A stretch of DNA of 64,000 bases, taken from Chitinophagaceae bacterium (GTDB lineage: Bacteria; Bacteroidota; Bacteroidia; Chitinophagales; Chitinophagaceae). Position numbers and translations under genes: made by a program. The stretch is taken from assembly GCA_024508725.1 (NCBI GenBank), contig JANINS010000004.1:1320163-1384162 (forward strand). The letters run 5' to 3'. Positions 19,546-28,118 of this stretch are shown here, piece by piece. Every line of letters starts with the position of its first letter. Within the stretch, counting starts at the first letter, position 1. The notes under the pieces are model-generated. The model did not search any database, had not been told where the DNA came from, and saw nothing but the letters and a program-made list of their open reading frames with translations.

Positions 19546-20129
19546 TTGATCACCTGGAGATTCAGGTTAAAAGTTACAGCTAGCTCGTTATTGGTTTTGA
19601 TCATCCCACCTAATTTACGTGGTGGTGTAAGATTAAAATCAGAGAATGTAACATTTTGAGAGCCTACTAAAAAGATATGATTCTTACTCGCTGCCGCTGC
19701 ACGATAATTTACTTCGTACTGTTTGGTAACCCCTGCCAATTGTATATTAACGACACCTTTAGTTACTTCCTGTGCAGTTTCAGGATATTTATTGATAGAG
19801 AGAAAACGAATGACCAGATAAGGAAATTCTTTTGACTTGAGTGTTTTGCGAAGATCAGCCGTCATGATGCCGTTATGGCAATCGAAGTTCTGAACATTCA
19901 GGTAGATCATGCCATTCAATGGCAATGGCTGGGTAGATGTTTTATTAACAATGATGGTATCCATCCTTCCATAACTATTGATATCGCAATTGAAGTTATT
20001 GATATTGGTGCTGCCACTAACTTTTAGAGAGCATCCATTGGTTGCCACCCATTTTACTACCACTGCCTTTGGATGCTGGAAAGAGCAAACCAGGCAGAAG
20101 ATGAACAGGTATGACATCCATTTTTTCAT
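19542..20129 (-). CDS. YceI-like periplasmic protein
   Basis: After the signal peptide (MKKWMSYLFIFCLVCSFQ) the sequence follows the YceI pattern of a lipocalin-like barrel: LKVSGSTNINNFNCD, a central FDCHNGIMTADLRKTLKSKEFP segment and a C-terminal VTFSDFNLTPP strand. YceI proteins bind long isoprenoid or lipid ligands in the periplasm. No cytochrome b561 partner is nearby. The usual substrate cannot be inferred. Confidence 0.78.
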   Translation of the reverse strand: MKKWMSYLFIFCLVCSFQHPKAVVVKWVATNGCSLKVSGSTNINNFNCDINSYGRMDTIIVNKTSTQPLPLNGMIYLNVQNFDCHNGIMTADLRKTLKSKEFPYLVIRFLSINKYPETAQEVTKGVVNIQLAGVTKQYEVNYRAAAASKNHIFLVGSQNVTFSDFNLTPPRKLGGMIKTNNELAVTFNLNLQVIN

Positions 20130-20332
20130 GTTTCAAACTCGCACCTAAATTAAGGATACTGCACTATATTATTCCTGATGTGATATTAGTAATACCCATT
20201 TTTCTTCAATCATGTTTCACTACAGGTTTTTATTCTAATAGCTATTCACAGTTGTGCGAAATATCATCTTTTATATTGTACCCTGCTATATATCTTTAAC
20301 AAGCTTATACATATTCCAGAACCGGCCTGCTT

Positions 20333-21484
20333 ATGATCGCTCCTACCATTGCAGCAACTTCTTATTCAGACTCTAAAAGTCATTACCAGATATTAGATGG
20401 TCTTCGTGGTGTTGCCGCTATTATGGTGGTGATCTTTCACATTTTCGAGATATTTTCAGGCGGTAACCACTTAGTGCAGATCATTAACCATGGATATCTG
20501 GCAGTAGATTTCTTTTTTGTACTGTCAGGATTTGTGATCGGTTATGCTTATGATGACCGTTGGAGGAAGATGACGATCAAAGATTTTTTTAAAAGAAGGC
20601 TGATCCGACTTCATCCAATGATATTAATGGGAATGACAGTTGGAGCGATATGTTTTTATTACAGTGCATCTCCAATACTTTTTCCGCAGATCAGCCATGT
20701 TCCGCTCTGGAAAATGCTGATGGTGATGCTCATAGGATATACGTTGATACCTGTACCCACTTCATTAGATATTCGTGGCTGGACAGAGATGCATCCTTTA
20801 AACGGGCCAGCATGGACACTTTTCTTCGAATACATTGCCAATATTGCCTATGCACTTATTCTGAGAAAGATTTCAAAACTCGTTCTTTCAATACTCACCA
20901 TTATTGCAGCTGTTGCACTGGTACATATGGCTGTAACAAGTGCAAACGGAGATGTGATCGGAGGCTGGTCTATTGATGCTACACAATTACGGATCGGCTT
21001 TACAAGACTGGCTTATCCATTTCTTGCAGGTTTGCTATTGTCACGTACCATTAAACCCGGACATATCAAACATGCATTTCTTATTTCAAGTGTACTTATC
21101 GTTGTTATTCTTTCTTTTCCACGAGTTGGAGGAAGTGAACATCTCTGGATGAATGGATTGTATGATTCATTGTGTATCATACTCCTCTTCCCTGTGATCG
21201 TTTATATTGGTGCCAGTGGAAAGATCAGTAACAGGTATATGAATAGTGTTTGCAGATTTTTAGGAGATATATCTTACCCAATTTATATTACACACTATCC
21301 GCTGATCTATATATTCTCTGCCTGGGTAGTAAATAACAATATTACTTTAGATGCGGCTTTGCCTGCAGGTCTGCTTACATTGGCATCATCTATATTACTG
21401 GCCTATTTATCTTTAAGATTGTATGATATTCCTGTAAGAAAATGGCTGGCAAAACGGTTTACGAGCAGATCGCTAAAACAGTAG
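20333..21484 (+). CDS. Acyltransferase 3 (OafA-like) family membrane protein
   Basis: This 383-residue protein has about ten membrane helices. It carries the family's N-terminal motif LDGLRGVAAIMVVIFH, with the catalytic-type Arg and His, then AVDFFFVLSGFVIGY and a FFKRRLIRLHP segment. Such enzymes transfer acetyl or other acyl groups to polysaccharides, lipids or sugars at the inner membrane. No polysaccharide cluster is next to it, so the acceptor is unknown. Confidence 0.87.
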   Translation: MIAPTIAATSYSDSKSHYQILDGLRGVAAIMVVIFHIFEIFSGGNHLVQIINHGYLAVDFFFVLSGFVIGYAYDDRWRKMTIKDFFKRRLIRLHPMILMGMTVGAICFYYSASPILFPQISHVPLWKMLMVMLIGYTLIPVPTSLDIRGWTEMHPLNGPAWTLFFEYIANIAYALILRKISKLVLSILTIIAAVALVHMAVTSANGDVIGGWSIDATQLRIGFTRLAYPFLAGLLLSRTIKPGHIKHAFLISSVLIVVILSFPRVGGSEHLWMNGLYDSLCIILLFPVIVYIGASGKISNRYMNSVCRFLGDISYPIYITHYPLIYIFSAWVVNNNITLDAALPAGLLTLASSILLAYLSLRLYDIPVRKWLAKRFTSRSLKQ

Positions 21485-21506
21485 TAACAACAAGGAAAAA
21501 GTAAGA

Positions 21507-22094
21507 TCAGGCTCCCTGCTTTCTAACATATTTAGTCAGGATGACGATAAGCTGACCTTCGATCTTACCTTCAATCTGTTCGGTATTGTCTTTCACTGTT
21601 CTGATATTACGAACCACTGTTCCAACTTTTGCATTCAGTGATGTGCCCTTCACGTCGAGAGATTTAGTAAGTATCACGGTGTCGCCATCATGCAGTAAAG
21701 CTCCATAAGCATCCTGGTGAAGATCAACTGATGCATCGTTCTCATGATCACCGGTAGCTTTTGCCCAGGCAAGTGTTTCATCATCAAAATACATCATATC
21801 CAGGTTGTCTGCAGCCCAGCTTTCATTGCGAAGCCGGTTCAACATTCTCCATGACACCACCTGTACTGCAGGAACTTCGCTCCACATACACACAGGTAAA
21901 GCTTTTTTCCAATGTTCTATATCCAGGTGTTCTTTCTTTTCGAGCTGTGCCATGCACTTGTTACAAACCAATATTGTATTGTCTTCATTGCTTTGATCCT
22001 GTGGGGGTATCTCATATATCTGCAGATCATTTGAAGCCGAACATAATTCACACTGGTTTCCACTTCTGCTGATGAGTTTATCCTGGAGTTTCAT
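21507..22094 (-). CDS. PhnA/YjdM family zinc-ribbon protein
   Basis: An N-terminal zinc ribbon (CELC near residue 15 and CNKC near 44) precedes a C-terminal PhnA domain with LAWAKATGDHEND, DAYGALLHDGD and the strand KGTSLNAKVGTVVRNIR. The family name comes from an old link to alkylphosphonate use, but the biochemical role of YjdM is unresolved. No phn genes are nearby. At 195 residues it is longer than E. coli YjdM because of an insert between the ribbon and the PhnA domain. Confidence 0.83.
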   Translation of the reverse strand: MKLQDKLISRSGNQCELCSASNDLQIYEIPPQDQSNEDNTILVCNKCMAQLEKKEHLDIEHWKKALPVCMWSEVPAVQVVSWRMLNRLRNESWAADNLDMMYFDDETLAWAKATGDHENDASVDLHQDAYGALLHDGDTVILTKSLDVKGTSLNAKVGTVVRNIRTVKDNTEQIEGKIEGQLIVILTKYVRKQGA

Positions 22095-22148
22095 ATTAAG
22101 TATTTTGGGGGCGGCGAATGTAATAAAAACAATCGTGGTGCAAGTTAA

Positions 22149-23555
22149 TCACACCTCAGCATGTTCCTGTTCTTGCTTCTTCACGTTTATCACATAAGTT
22201 GAAGACACAGGTTGGTCTGATATAACAAATTGCCTCCGAATTTGTGGCTTCACAAAAAAACGAATGAGGGGTGCAGCCAGTATTACAATAGCTACAGTGA
22301 GTAAAAATCCACTGAAAGAAAACACATGAAACCATGGTTTTAATTTGATCATGATCTCTGCAAAAGGCTTGTTTGCACTTTGTGATGCAGCTTTAGCTAT
22401 TCCACTTCCAATGAGTGATATCCAAAATACCAGTAAAGAAACATTAAAGAACCCCATTACAAACTGATTCCAGCCGGTAGTATTTAAAGCAGGTAATTTT
22501 TTTTCAAGAAAAAGAATATAGAATCCTGCAGCAAGCAAAATAGTAGTATTGATACCAATCGTAGCTCCCATTGCATGTGCTACTGTAATATGAGTGCCGT
22601 GCGTATATTGATTGAGTGCAGGTATGGAAATAAGTATTGCAAGAGTAAGATTAAGTAATATCCAGTTATCGGTTGATCTTAACATGCGGTAAGAGAAATG
22701 TTGCTCTTTATCTTCTTTAGTAAGCGACTTACTCCACTTCCAGATCATATTAAATAGGATGAGTAGCTCTGTCATACTGATCGCATAAGCTGTGATCCTG
22801 ATAGCAGGTGAAGCAGGAACAACATAAGTATGATGTCCCCAGTTGAACATAAGATTGGTTAATCCAAGGAAGTAAAAGAAAAATGCAGGTTTTGATCTTG
22901 CCATTTCATCGCTCTTGCTGATCTTACACATCACGTACATAGCAGATCCATATATCAACATATTCCATGCTCCTACCATTGAACCCAAGGCTTTCCATTG
23001 TATGGTGATATCACGGATAATGTTCGCATTAAAATGATCGAATTGCCACAATGTTGCTTCGGTGATGGTGATGATGAAGAACACTAATCCTGTAGTCCAG
23101 CTCCAAACGTACACAGGAGCTTTATTAAAGTTCGGACGAACTGTGCCGATAAAATTGATAAGTGCCAGTATCCAACCCAATATCATTACACCAGCCATCC
23201 ATAAAGGGAACTCCATGTATTCCCGTCCAGTAAAATTTCCGAGAAAGAAATAACTAATGGCCACCATAATAATAGATACCTGCATCAACAGGTGTACCTG
23301 TGCTAAGATTGGTGAGAAGAGTTTTCTTTTAGCAACCGAAGGAATAAAATAATACATGCTTCCTGTTGCAGCACTACTGATCCATTGTGTGATCAGGAAA
23401 ACATGTAAAGGACGCATGTGAGCAAAGCTGAATTGCTCTTTTAAAAAGCCTGGCCAAATGTATTGTAAACTACCCGACATTCCAAACAGCAATCCCAGGA
23501 TCAAACACGAAAGTGATAATACCCAGAAACCAAAAGCAACACGTTTACCTGTCAT
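22149..23555 (-). CDS. NorB/CcoN-like haem-copper oxidase superfamily subunit I, divergent
   Basis: About twelve membrane helices and several superfamily landmarks are visible. His51 (MRPLHVF) corresponds to the first low-spin haem ligand, GHH at 240-242 to the two adjacent metal-site histidines, and THITVAHAMG around His327 to the C-terminal haem-ligand region. Aligned by eye with Pseudomonas NorB, the helix that should carry His207 and Glu211 reads LGSMVGAWN (190-198), with no His or Glu. The HxH pair also reads HAM, with Met329 at the second position. The gene overlaps a NorC-like cytochrome c gene by ATGA. I infer a NO-reductase-like or altered redox enzyme; catalysis is uncertain. Confidence 0.72.
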   Translation of the reverse strand: MTGKRVAFGFWVLSLSCLILGLLFGMSGSLQYIWPGFLKEQFSFAHMRPLHVFLITQWISSAATGSMYYFIPSVAKRKLFSPILAQVHLLMQVSIIMVAISYFFLGNFTGREYMEFPLWMAGVMILGWILALINFIGTVRPNFNKAPVYVWSWTTGLVFFIITITEATLWQFDHFNANIIRDITIQWKALGSMVGAWNMLIYGSAMYVMCKISKSDEMARSKPAFFFYFLGLTNLMFNWGHHTYVVPASPAIRITAYAISMTELLILFNMIWKWSKSLTKEDKEQHFSYRMLRSTDNWILLNLTLAILISIPALNQYTHGTHITVAHAMGATIGINTTILLAAGFYILFLEKKLPALNTTGWNQFVMGFFNVSLLVFWISLIGSGIAKAASQSANKPFAEIMIKLKPWFHVFSFSGFLLTVAIVILAAPLIRFFVKPQIRRQFVISDQPVSSTYVINVKKQEQEHAEV

Positions 23556-23935
23556 GGTGCAGGATTTAGATTGTTATGAACTGAAGCATCAACATACGTG
23601 AGGTAAGCAAGAACAGCATTTACCTGTTCATCAGTTAAGTGAAAATTGGGCATTGTTGTTCCACCGGATCTGATAAATGCTGCAGCATATTCTTTTCCTC
23701 GTCTTTTATCAGAGATAATATTGGTAAGATCAGGACCAAGGTATCCTCCCAAACCATATAGCTGGTGACAGGCAACACAGTTATTGGTTTGCCATACTTG
23801 CTTCCCAAGTTGCTCTTGTCCGGAGAATTTCAGATTGTGATTATCCTCTGTTCCTTGTGTGTACACCCATCCGCTATAAGCAGAATAGCTGAGAAACAGA
23901 ATCGCAAAAACAGTTGTTTTCTTTTTCCAGTTCAT
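23552..23935 (-). CDS. NorC-like membrane-anchored cytochrome c
   Basis: One N-terminal membrane anchor (FAILFLSYSAYSGWVY) precedes a single cytochrome c domain with CVACH at residues 53-57 and probable axial Met95 (GGTTMPNF). The segment YGLGGYLGPDLTN after the haem site is typical of the NorC/CcoO-type group. It should pass electrons to the adjacent subunit I, to which it is translationally coupled by an ATGA overlap. I place the start at ATG 23935 instead of the TTG at 23944. Confidence 0.8.
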   Translation of the reverse strand: MNWKKKTTVFAILFLSYSAYSGWVYTQGTEDNHNLKFSGQEQLGKQVWQTNNCVACHQLYGLGGYLGPDLTNIISDKRRGKEYAAAFIRSGGTTMPNFHLTDEQVNAVLAYLTYVDASVHNNLNPAP

Positions 23936-24014
23936 CGCCGCCAAAATTCAAATTCGGCGGATTGAGATTCTATGATTTAGATCAGTTTGTTGTGAATATC
24001 AGGACTTGATAAAA

Positions 24015-24401
24015 CTACTTCCAGTTTCTTAAAAAAGCAGTATCAACCAATGTTTCGGTAAAGTGCACCTCTAATGTTTTCACATGTTTTGGTTCGATAT
24101 CACTGTCGTAGTTCATTACAATATCGTAAACGAACAGATCAGGTTCCCTGTGATCAGGATGACCGATCAACCCGGTCACTTTTGCACTATCAGATCCTAA
24201 AAGAATTCTCGAAGCAATAAGATCATCAACCATCTTTTGCCTGGCTGTTGAAGTAAATGACTTTGATCTTTCTTTCCAGGTTTTACTATCGAATTTTTCC
24301 TTTGTATTACAGCTGCAAAAGAATACTGTTAATGCCAGGCAAGTACATCTAAAATTGTTAGGGAATAAAAACATTGAATGAAACATCTCAAGTAGTTTCA
24401 A
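24015..24401 (-). CDS. Putative lipoprotein
   Basis: The N-terminus holds a hydrophobic segment ending in a lipobox-like FFCSCNTKE, so the mature protein is probably lipid-anchored at Cys30 or so. The remainder includes GSDSAKVTGLIGHPDHRE, which recalls the SmpA/OmlA-like pattern (V..LLG.P), and a short acidic segment. The match is too weak to assign the family. The start is uncertain: the Met at residue 10 would give a more usual signal peptide. Confidence 0.5.
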   Translation of the reverse strand: MKLLEMFHSMFLFPNNFRCTCLALTVFFCSCNTKEKFDSKTWKERSKSFTSTARQKMVDDLIASRILLGSDSAKVTGLIGHPDHREPDLFVYDIVMNYDSDIEPKHVKTLEVHFTETLVDTAFLRNWK

Positions 24402-24518
24402 AACTAACTATTTAACGAAAAAATGTTGCATCCACTTAGAATTGTTATAACAAAAAAGCAACGTTCATTCTTCCCCGAAGGCATAATGTTGGAAGCATAA
24501 CAAACAAATCCACGTATC

Positions 24519-24710
24519 ATGAAGCAACAGGAAATAAACAACAGTAATATGCAGAAGCAAGAAAAGGAAAACAATAAACTTACTGAGCAACATACTGGCA
24601 CTCATTCTCCAGATACAAAGGATGCTGCAGAAAATAATATCCAGGAAAGCGAATACGGTACACGGAGTTATGCGTATCCGGATTTCTTTAAAAAGAAGCC
24701 GAAACTCTAA
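24519..24710 (+). CDS. Small hydrophilic hypothetical protein
   Basis: A 63-residue disordered-looking protein rich in Gln, Asn, Lys and Glu, ending in a short aromatic/basic patch (YAYPDFFKKKPKL). A strong terminator follows 22 bases after the stop, which supports expression. It belongs to the same compositional type as the genes at 13329 and 37423-37840. No family is recognised. Confidence 0.55.
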   Translation: MKQQEINNSNMQKQEKENNKLTEQHTGTHSPDTKDAAENNIQESEYGTRSYAYPDFFKKKPKL

Positions 24711-24732
24711 ATAATGATCTAACTCTTGAATT

Positions 24733-24758
24733 AGGCTGGAAGTTTCCAGCCTTTTTTA
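24733..24758 (+). terminator. Rho-independent terminator
   Basis: A perfect 9-bp stem AGGCTGGAA/TTCCAGCCT with a 2-base loop and a run of six T. It ends the transcript of the small gene at 24519-24710. The rest of the interval to 25037 holds one dispersed repeat copy and a -7 element. Confidence 0.82.
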
Positions 24759-24840
24759 TTGGTTTAATTAACAATCGCTTAGTGTTATTCTTCAGTTGAT
24801 GTCGTCTATATAAGACGAGTTGAAATACTGATGAACAATG

Positions 24841-24870
24841 TTCCGAAAGATGCAGTGAGTGACACAACTC
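24841..24870 (+). repeat. Dispersed repeat copy 3, class II (divergent left half)
   Basis: Contains GTGAGTGACACAAC after TTCCGAAAGATGCA. The left part differs from the consensus CCGAACGTACAA but keeps TTCCGAA. No clear inverted partner is visible. Confidence 0.65.
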
Positions 24871-24962
24871 AAGTTGATCTGTGCCAGAAAGCTGACCTCC
24901 AAATGATTTACTTTCCCACAAGCTGTGGGAAAGATGAAATGGAAGTGTGGTACAGCATTGAT

Positions 24963-24970
24963 TAAATTTG
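24963..24970 (+). promoter_or_regulatory. -7 element upstream of phoH
   Basis: TAAATTTG matches TAnnTTTG. It lies 66 bases before the TTG start of the PhoH-family gene. Confidence 0.4.
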
Positions 24971-25036
24971 GAATAGATGTTGGTTAGATAAGTATAGTAG
25001 GCTCAAAACCAGATTGTTCATTTAAATCGGACTGAA

Positions 25037-26035
25037 TTGACAGACGTAATCATTAACCTCGAGACCGTAAATCCAATCGAATTTTTTGGAGTAAACAACG
25101 GAAAGCTTGATTTGTTAAAGAAAAAGTTTCCCCTCCTTAAGATCTTGTCAAGAGGTACCCAACTAAAGCTCTCCGGAGCTCCCGAGCAAATAGATTCAGC
25201 AAAAGAAAAGATCGATCTTATTATCCAGTACCTCGAAAGGAATGGTCACCTTAGTGAAAACTATTTTGAACAGATCCTTGGTGGTGATGATGCTGAGACA
25301 ATCGATGCTTTTGTTGATAAAAATCCAAATGATATTCTTGTCTTTGGTCCGAATGGCAAAACTGTTCGAGCCAGAACCAATAACCAGAAGAAAATGGTTA
25401 CTGCGGTTGACAAGAATGACATCGTTTTTGCTATCGGACCTGCAGGTACAGGTAAAACCTACACTGCAGTTGCATTAGCAGTAAGAGCATTGAAGAATAA
25501 AGTGGTGAAGAAGATCATCTTAACTCGTCCTGCGGTTGAAGCGGGAGAAAGTCTTGGTTTCTTACCTGGTGACCTGAAAGAAAAGATCGATCCATACCTG
25601 AGACCATTATATGATGCTTTGGATGATATGATACCTGCTGATAAGCTTGGATATTACATGAGCACAAGAACCATCGAGATCGCTCCTTTGGCATATATGA
25701 GAGGTAGAACCCTGGATAATGCTTTCATTATTCTGGATGAAGCACAAAATGCAAATGACCTGCAGATAAAAATGTTTCTTACCCGTATCGGTGCCAATGC
25801 AAAAGCGATCATTACGGGTGACCCTACACAGGTTGACTTACCTAAAAACCAGCGAAGCGGTTTATGGACAGCAACCAAGATCCTGAGAAACATCGAAGGA
25901 ATTGCACATATTGAGTTGGATGAAGAAGATGTTGTAAGACACAGGTTGGTGAAAGCCATCATTAAAGCTTACGACAGGGAAAAGAAAGAACAGGAGCAGA
26001 AACAAGAACAGAAAAACATGGAAAACCGGGCATAA
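25037..26035 (+). CDS. PhoH family ATPase (PhoL-like)
   Basis: Cytoplasmic P-loop ATPase of 332 residues. An N-terminal KH-like region (residues 5-75) precedes a PhoH domain with Walker A GPAGTGKT at 134-141, LTRPAVEAGESLGFLPGD, Walker B FIILDEAQNA and TGDPTQVDLP. The family is linked to RNA metabolism and often sits near ybeY. The C-terminal 15 residues are a Lys/Glu/Gln tail. The start is a TTG; the sequence following it (MTDVIINLETVNPIEFFGVNN) is colinear with the family N-terminus and no ATG is available. Confidence 0.9.
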   Translation: MTDVIINLETVNPIEFFGVNNGKLDLLKKKFPLLKILSRGTQLKLSGAPEQIDSAKEKIDLIIQYLERNGHLSENYFEQILGGDDAETIDAFVDKNPNDILVFGPNGKTVRARTNNQKKMVTAVDKNDIVFAIGPAGTGKTYTAVALAVRALKNKVVKKIILTRPAVEAGESLGFLPGDLKEKIDPYLRPLYDALDDMIPADKLGYYMSTRTIEIAPLAYMRGRTLDNAFIILDEAQNANDLQIKMFLTRIGANAKAIITGDPTQVDLPKNQRSGLWTATKILRNIEGIAHIELDEEDVVRHRLVKAIIKAYDREKKEQEQKQEQKNMENRA

Positions 26036-26053
26036 ACTCCAACCCTAAGAAGT

Positions 26054-26086
26054 AGAGAGGTTCGTTGCACAGCGAGCCTCTTTTTT
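26054..26086 (+). terminator. Rho-independent terminator after phoH
   Basis: Stem AGAGGTTCG/CGAGCCTCT (one G-T pair) with an 8-base loop, followed by six T. Confidence 0.78.
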
Positions 26087-26105
26087 ATTTCAGCAGGTGA
26101 AAAGT

Positions 26106-26113
26106 TACCTTCG
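26106..26113 (+). promoter_or_regulatory. -7 element of the lipoprotein-crcB-ppa-tauE operon
   Basis: TACCTTCG fits TAnnTTYG. It ends 5 bases before the ATG at 26119, again implying a minimal leader. Confidence 0.45.
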
Positions 26114-26118
26114 CTGCC

Positions 26119-26520
26119 ATGAAGAGGCTAATTTTCCTGTTTTCGCTGTGCTTTTTATTGGCTTGTAAAAGCAATTCAGAATTTCCAAAGGCCGAGAATG
26201 CTTTGGATGCCGGGAGAGAATTCATTGATGGATTTATGAAAGGCAACACGAAGAAAGCAGAAGCATATATGGTGAATGATGAGAAAAATAAAGCACTACT
26301 CACCAGGCTGCACCGCCAGTTAAGAACAAGTAGCACAGAAACACAGGAAGGGTACAAAAAAGCATCTATTATTATCGGAGAGGTGGACGAGGTTACCGAA
26401 AATGAAGTGATCATCCAATACAAAAGTTCATACGATATGGCTCCGAAAAAGGTGAAAGTGATCAAATTGGATGGAAACTGGTTGGTAGATCTTAAATACA
26501 CACTCAATCCAAATCTATAA
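26119..26520 (+). CDS. Putative lipoprotein (DUF4878-like)
   Basis: The signal peptide ends in a lipobox (FLLACKSN), predicting a lipid-anchored mature protein of about 116 residues. The body (AGREFIDGFMKGNTKKAEAYM, then a beta-rich half ending in LDGNWLVDLKYTL) has the NTF2-like layout of DUF4878 proteins. It is the first gene of a tight run: its stop shares a base with the crcB start. Confidence 0.65.
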   Translation: MKRLIFLFSLCFLLACKSNSEFPKAENALDAGREFIDGFMKGNTKKAEAYMVNDEKNKALLTRLHRQLRTSSTETQEGYKKASIIIGEVDEVTENEVIIQYKSSYDMAPKKVKVIKLDGNWLVDLKYTLNPNL

Positions 26521-26885
26521 TGCTTAAAAGCTTTTTATTAGTAGGGCTTGGAGGTATGATCGGCTCTATACTGCGATATCTTTTTGCCGTACTGATAAAA
26601 CCACAAAGCTTTCCTTATGCTACTTTATCGGTGAACGTCATCGGGTCATTACTGATCGGAGTGATCATCGGGTTTGTTTTAAAGAATGAATCCCTTAACC
26701 TAAACTGGAAACTATTCCTGGCAACCGGAATATGTGGAGGTTTCACCACTTTTTCTGCATTTTCACTGGAATGTATACAAATGCTGGAACAACAACGTTA
26801 TGCTGCAACCCTTGGCTACATAGCTTTAAGCATCGTTCTGGGATTAGCAGCTACATTTGCAGGAATTCAACTGACGAGATTATGA
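26520..26885 (+). CDS. crcB: Fluoride-specific ion channel CrcB/Fluc
   Basis: A 121-residue protein with four membrane helices and the Fluc hallmarks [21 protein letters not shown] and [12 protein letters not shown], which contains the phenylalanines that line the fluoride path. Fluc works as a dual-topology dimer that lets toxic fluoride out of the cell. The ATG shares a base with the upstream stop, and the stop overlaps the ppa start as ATGA. No fluoride riboswitch was recognised upstream. Confidence 0.9.
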   Translation: MLKSFLLVGLGGMIGSILRYLFAVLIKPQSFPYATLSVNVIGSLLIGVIIGFVLKNESLNLNWKLFLATGICGGFTTFSAFSLECIQMLEQQRYAATLGYIALSIVLGLAATFAGIQLTRL

Positions 26886-27427
26886 ACAAGACCGTTTTAC
26901 ATCCATGGCATGGAGTGGAGCCTGGTGAACAGGCACCGAGAGTTGTGAATGCTGTTATCGAAATACCGCAAGGCTCAAGAGCCAAATATGAAATTGACAA
27001 GCCGAGTGGTTTGCTTAAACTGGACAGGGTGATATATTCTTCTTTCTACTACCCTATGAATTATGGATTCATTCCACAAACGTATGGTGACGATAAAGAT
27101 CCATTGGATATACTGGTGATCACTTCACTTTCCGTTCAACCATTAACTATCATGGAAGCTAAGATCATTGGCGTAATGCAGATGGTTGACAGTGGTGATG
27201 CAGATGATAAGATCATTGCAGTGGCTGATAAAGATCCAAGTGTAAACCACTATAACAACATCGAAGAATTGCCCAAACATTTTTTTGATGAACTGCGTCA
27301 TTTTTTTGAAGAGTACAAAAAACTCGAGAATAAAACAGTGATCGTTGAAGAGTTTGGCGATAAAGCAACGGCTTTGAATATTGTAAGAGAAGCCATCGAT
27401 CTTTACAAACAAACCTTCTTAAAATGA
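26882..27427 (+). CDS. ppa: Inorganic pyrophosphatase, family I
   Basis: Soluble pyrophosphatase of 181 residues with the family I signature around [10 protein letters not shown] and the active-site segments [13 protein letters not shown] and [16 protein letters not shown]. It hydrolyses pyrophosphate in the cytoplasm. It starts within the crcB stop (ATGA), which implies translational coupling. The upstream open frame back to 26732 lies in another frame of crcB and is not coding. Confidence 0.93.
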   Translation: MNKTVLHPWHGVEPGEQAPRVVNAVIEIPQGSRAKYEIDKPSGLLKLDRVIYSSFYYPMNYGFIPQTYGDDKDPLDILVITSLSVQPLTIMEAKIIGVMQMVDSGDADDKIIAVADKDPSVNHYNNIEELPKHFFDELRHFFEEYKKLENKTVIVEEFGDKATALNIVREAIDLYKQTFLK

Positions 27428-27870
27428 GAACTATGTCTGCCTACATCATTATCATGCTCATTGTTATCGGAATTGCAGCCGGAATGTTAAGTGGTTTGGT
27501 TGGTGTGGGTGGAGGTATCATCATCGTTCCTGCTTTGGTGTATCTGCTGGCATTTTCACAAAAGCAGGCTCAGGGTACTTCTTTGGCCATTTTGCTATTG
27601 CCCATCGGTATTTTAGCCGTGCTGAACTATTATAAAGATCCGGAAGTAAATCTCGATGTAAAGGTGGTAGCACTGATAACACTGGGTTTCCTTGCAGGAA
27701 GTTATTTCGGCAGCAAACTGGCCCTTTTCTTACCTGATGCAACAGTGAAAAAGGTATTTGCTATTTTCATGATGTTGATAGCTATCAAAATGCTTTTTAT
27801 TGACAAGCCAAAAGCAGCAACGCCTGAGAAAAAAATCGTTGCTGAAAAATTAACTGAGAATAACCTGTAA
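27424..27870 (+). CDS. Half-size TauE/SafE family membrane permease
   Basis: The protein has 148 residues and four membrane helices, matching one repeat of TauE/SafE permeases: the motif [19 protein letters not shown], the QAQGTSLA segment and [13 protein letters not shown]. Full-length members have two such repeats, so this form probably dimerises. The family exports sulfite, sulfoacetate or similar anions. It is coupled to ppa by ATGA. The substrate is unknown. Confidence 0.82.
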   Translation: MRTMSAYIIIMLIVIGIAAGMLSGLVGVGGGIIIVPALVYLLAFSQKQAQGTSLAILLLPIGILAVLNYYKDPEVNLDVKVVALITLGFLAGSYFGSKLALFLPDATVKKVFAIFMMLIAIKMLFIDKPKAATPEKKIVAEKLTENNL

Positions 27871-27873
27871 CCT

Positions 27874-27881
27874 TATCTTTG
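27874..27881 (+). promoter_or_regulatory. -7 element of the 53-residue gene
   Basis: TATCTTTG matches TAnnTTTG, 16 bases before the ATG at 27898. Confidence 0.45.
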
Positions 27882-27897
27882 CCGCAAAATTTTACAG

Positions 27898-28059
27898 ATG
27901 GAAGTGAACAAAAAATCAACTGCGAAATACTGGCTTTGGTGCTTCATTTGGCTGGCAATCATGATCGTTATGCTCATCATGCCGGGCTTAAGACCATTCT
28001 TCTGGCTGGCATTACCGGGTGTTTGTACCTACTTTGCATTGGCAATGGACCTTCTGTAA
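27898..28059 (+). CDS. Small two-helix membrane protein (53 residues)
   Basis: An ATG at 27898 opens a 53-codon frame: basic N-terminus MEVNKKSTAKYW, then two hydrophobic stretches separated by MPGLRPFFW. A -7 element lies 16 bases upstream and a strong terminator follows 30 bases after the stop, so the gene has its own transcription signals. The overlapping longer frame at 27879-28088 is less protein-like and I reject it. Function unknown. Confidence 0.6.
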   Translation: MEVNKKSTAKYWLWCFIWLAIMIVMLIMPGLRPFFWLALPGVCTYFALAMDLL

Positions 28060-28089
28060 CTAAGATCAGCAATCATCTTTTTATATAGA

Positions 28090-28118
28090 CCTTGAGCTCT
28101 CAAAGCTCAAGGTTTTTT
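28090..28118 (+). terminator. Rho-independent terminator
   Basis: Perfect 8-bp stem CCTTGAGC/GCTCAAGG with a 7-base loop and six T. The stop codon of the convergent NlpC/P60 gene lies inside the hairpin. Confidence 0.82.

Noticed and set aside
20130-20332. Intergenic gap before the acyltransferase gene
   Set aside because: Inspected for small genes and repeats; nothing supportable was seen.
24420-24455. GTTGCATCCACT sequence as a left partner for repeat copy 3
   Set aside because: It matches the consensus only in part (the GTTGC and CACT blocks), which is not enough to call.
26732-26881. Upstream extension of the pyrophosphatase frame
   Set aside because: It overlaps crcB in a different frame and does not match the family; the ATG at 26882 gives the normal N-terminus.
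27879-28088. 69-codon frame starting with TTG
   Set aside because: It lies in another frame of the 53-residue membrane protein, which has better promoter, start and composition evidence.
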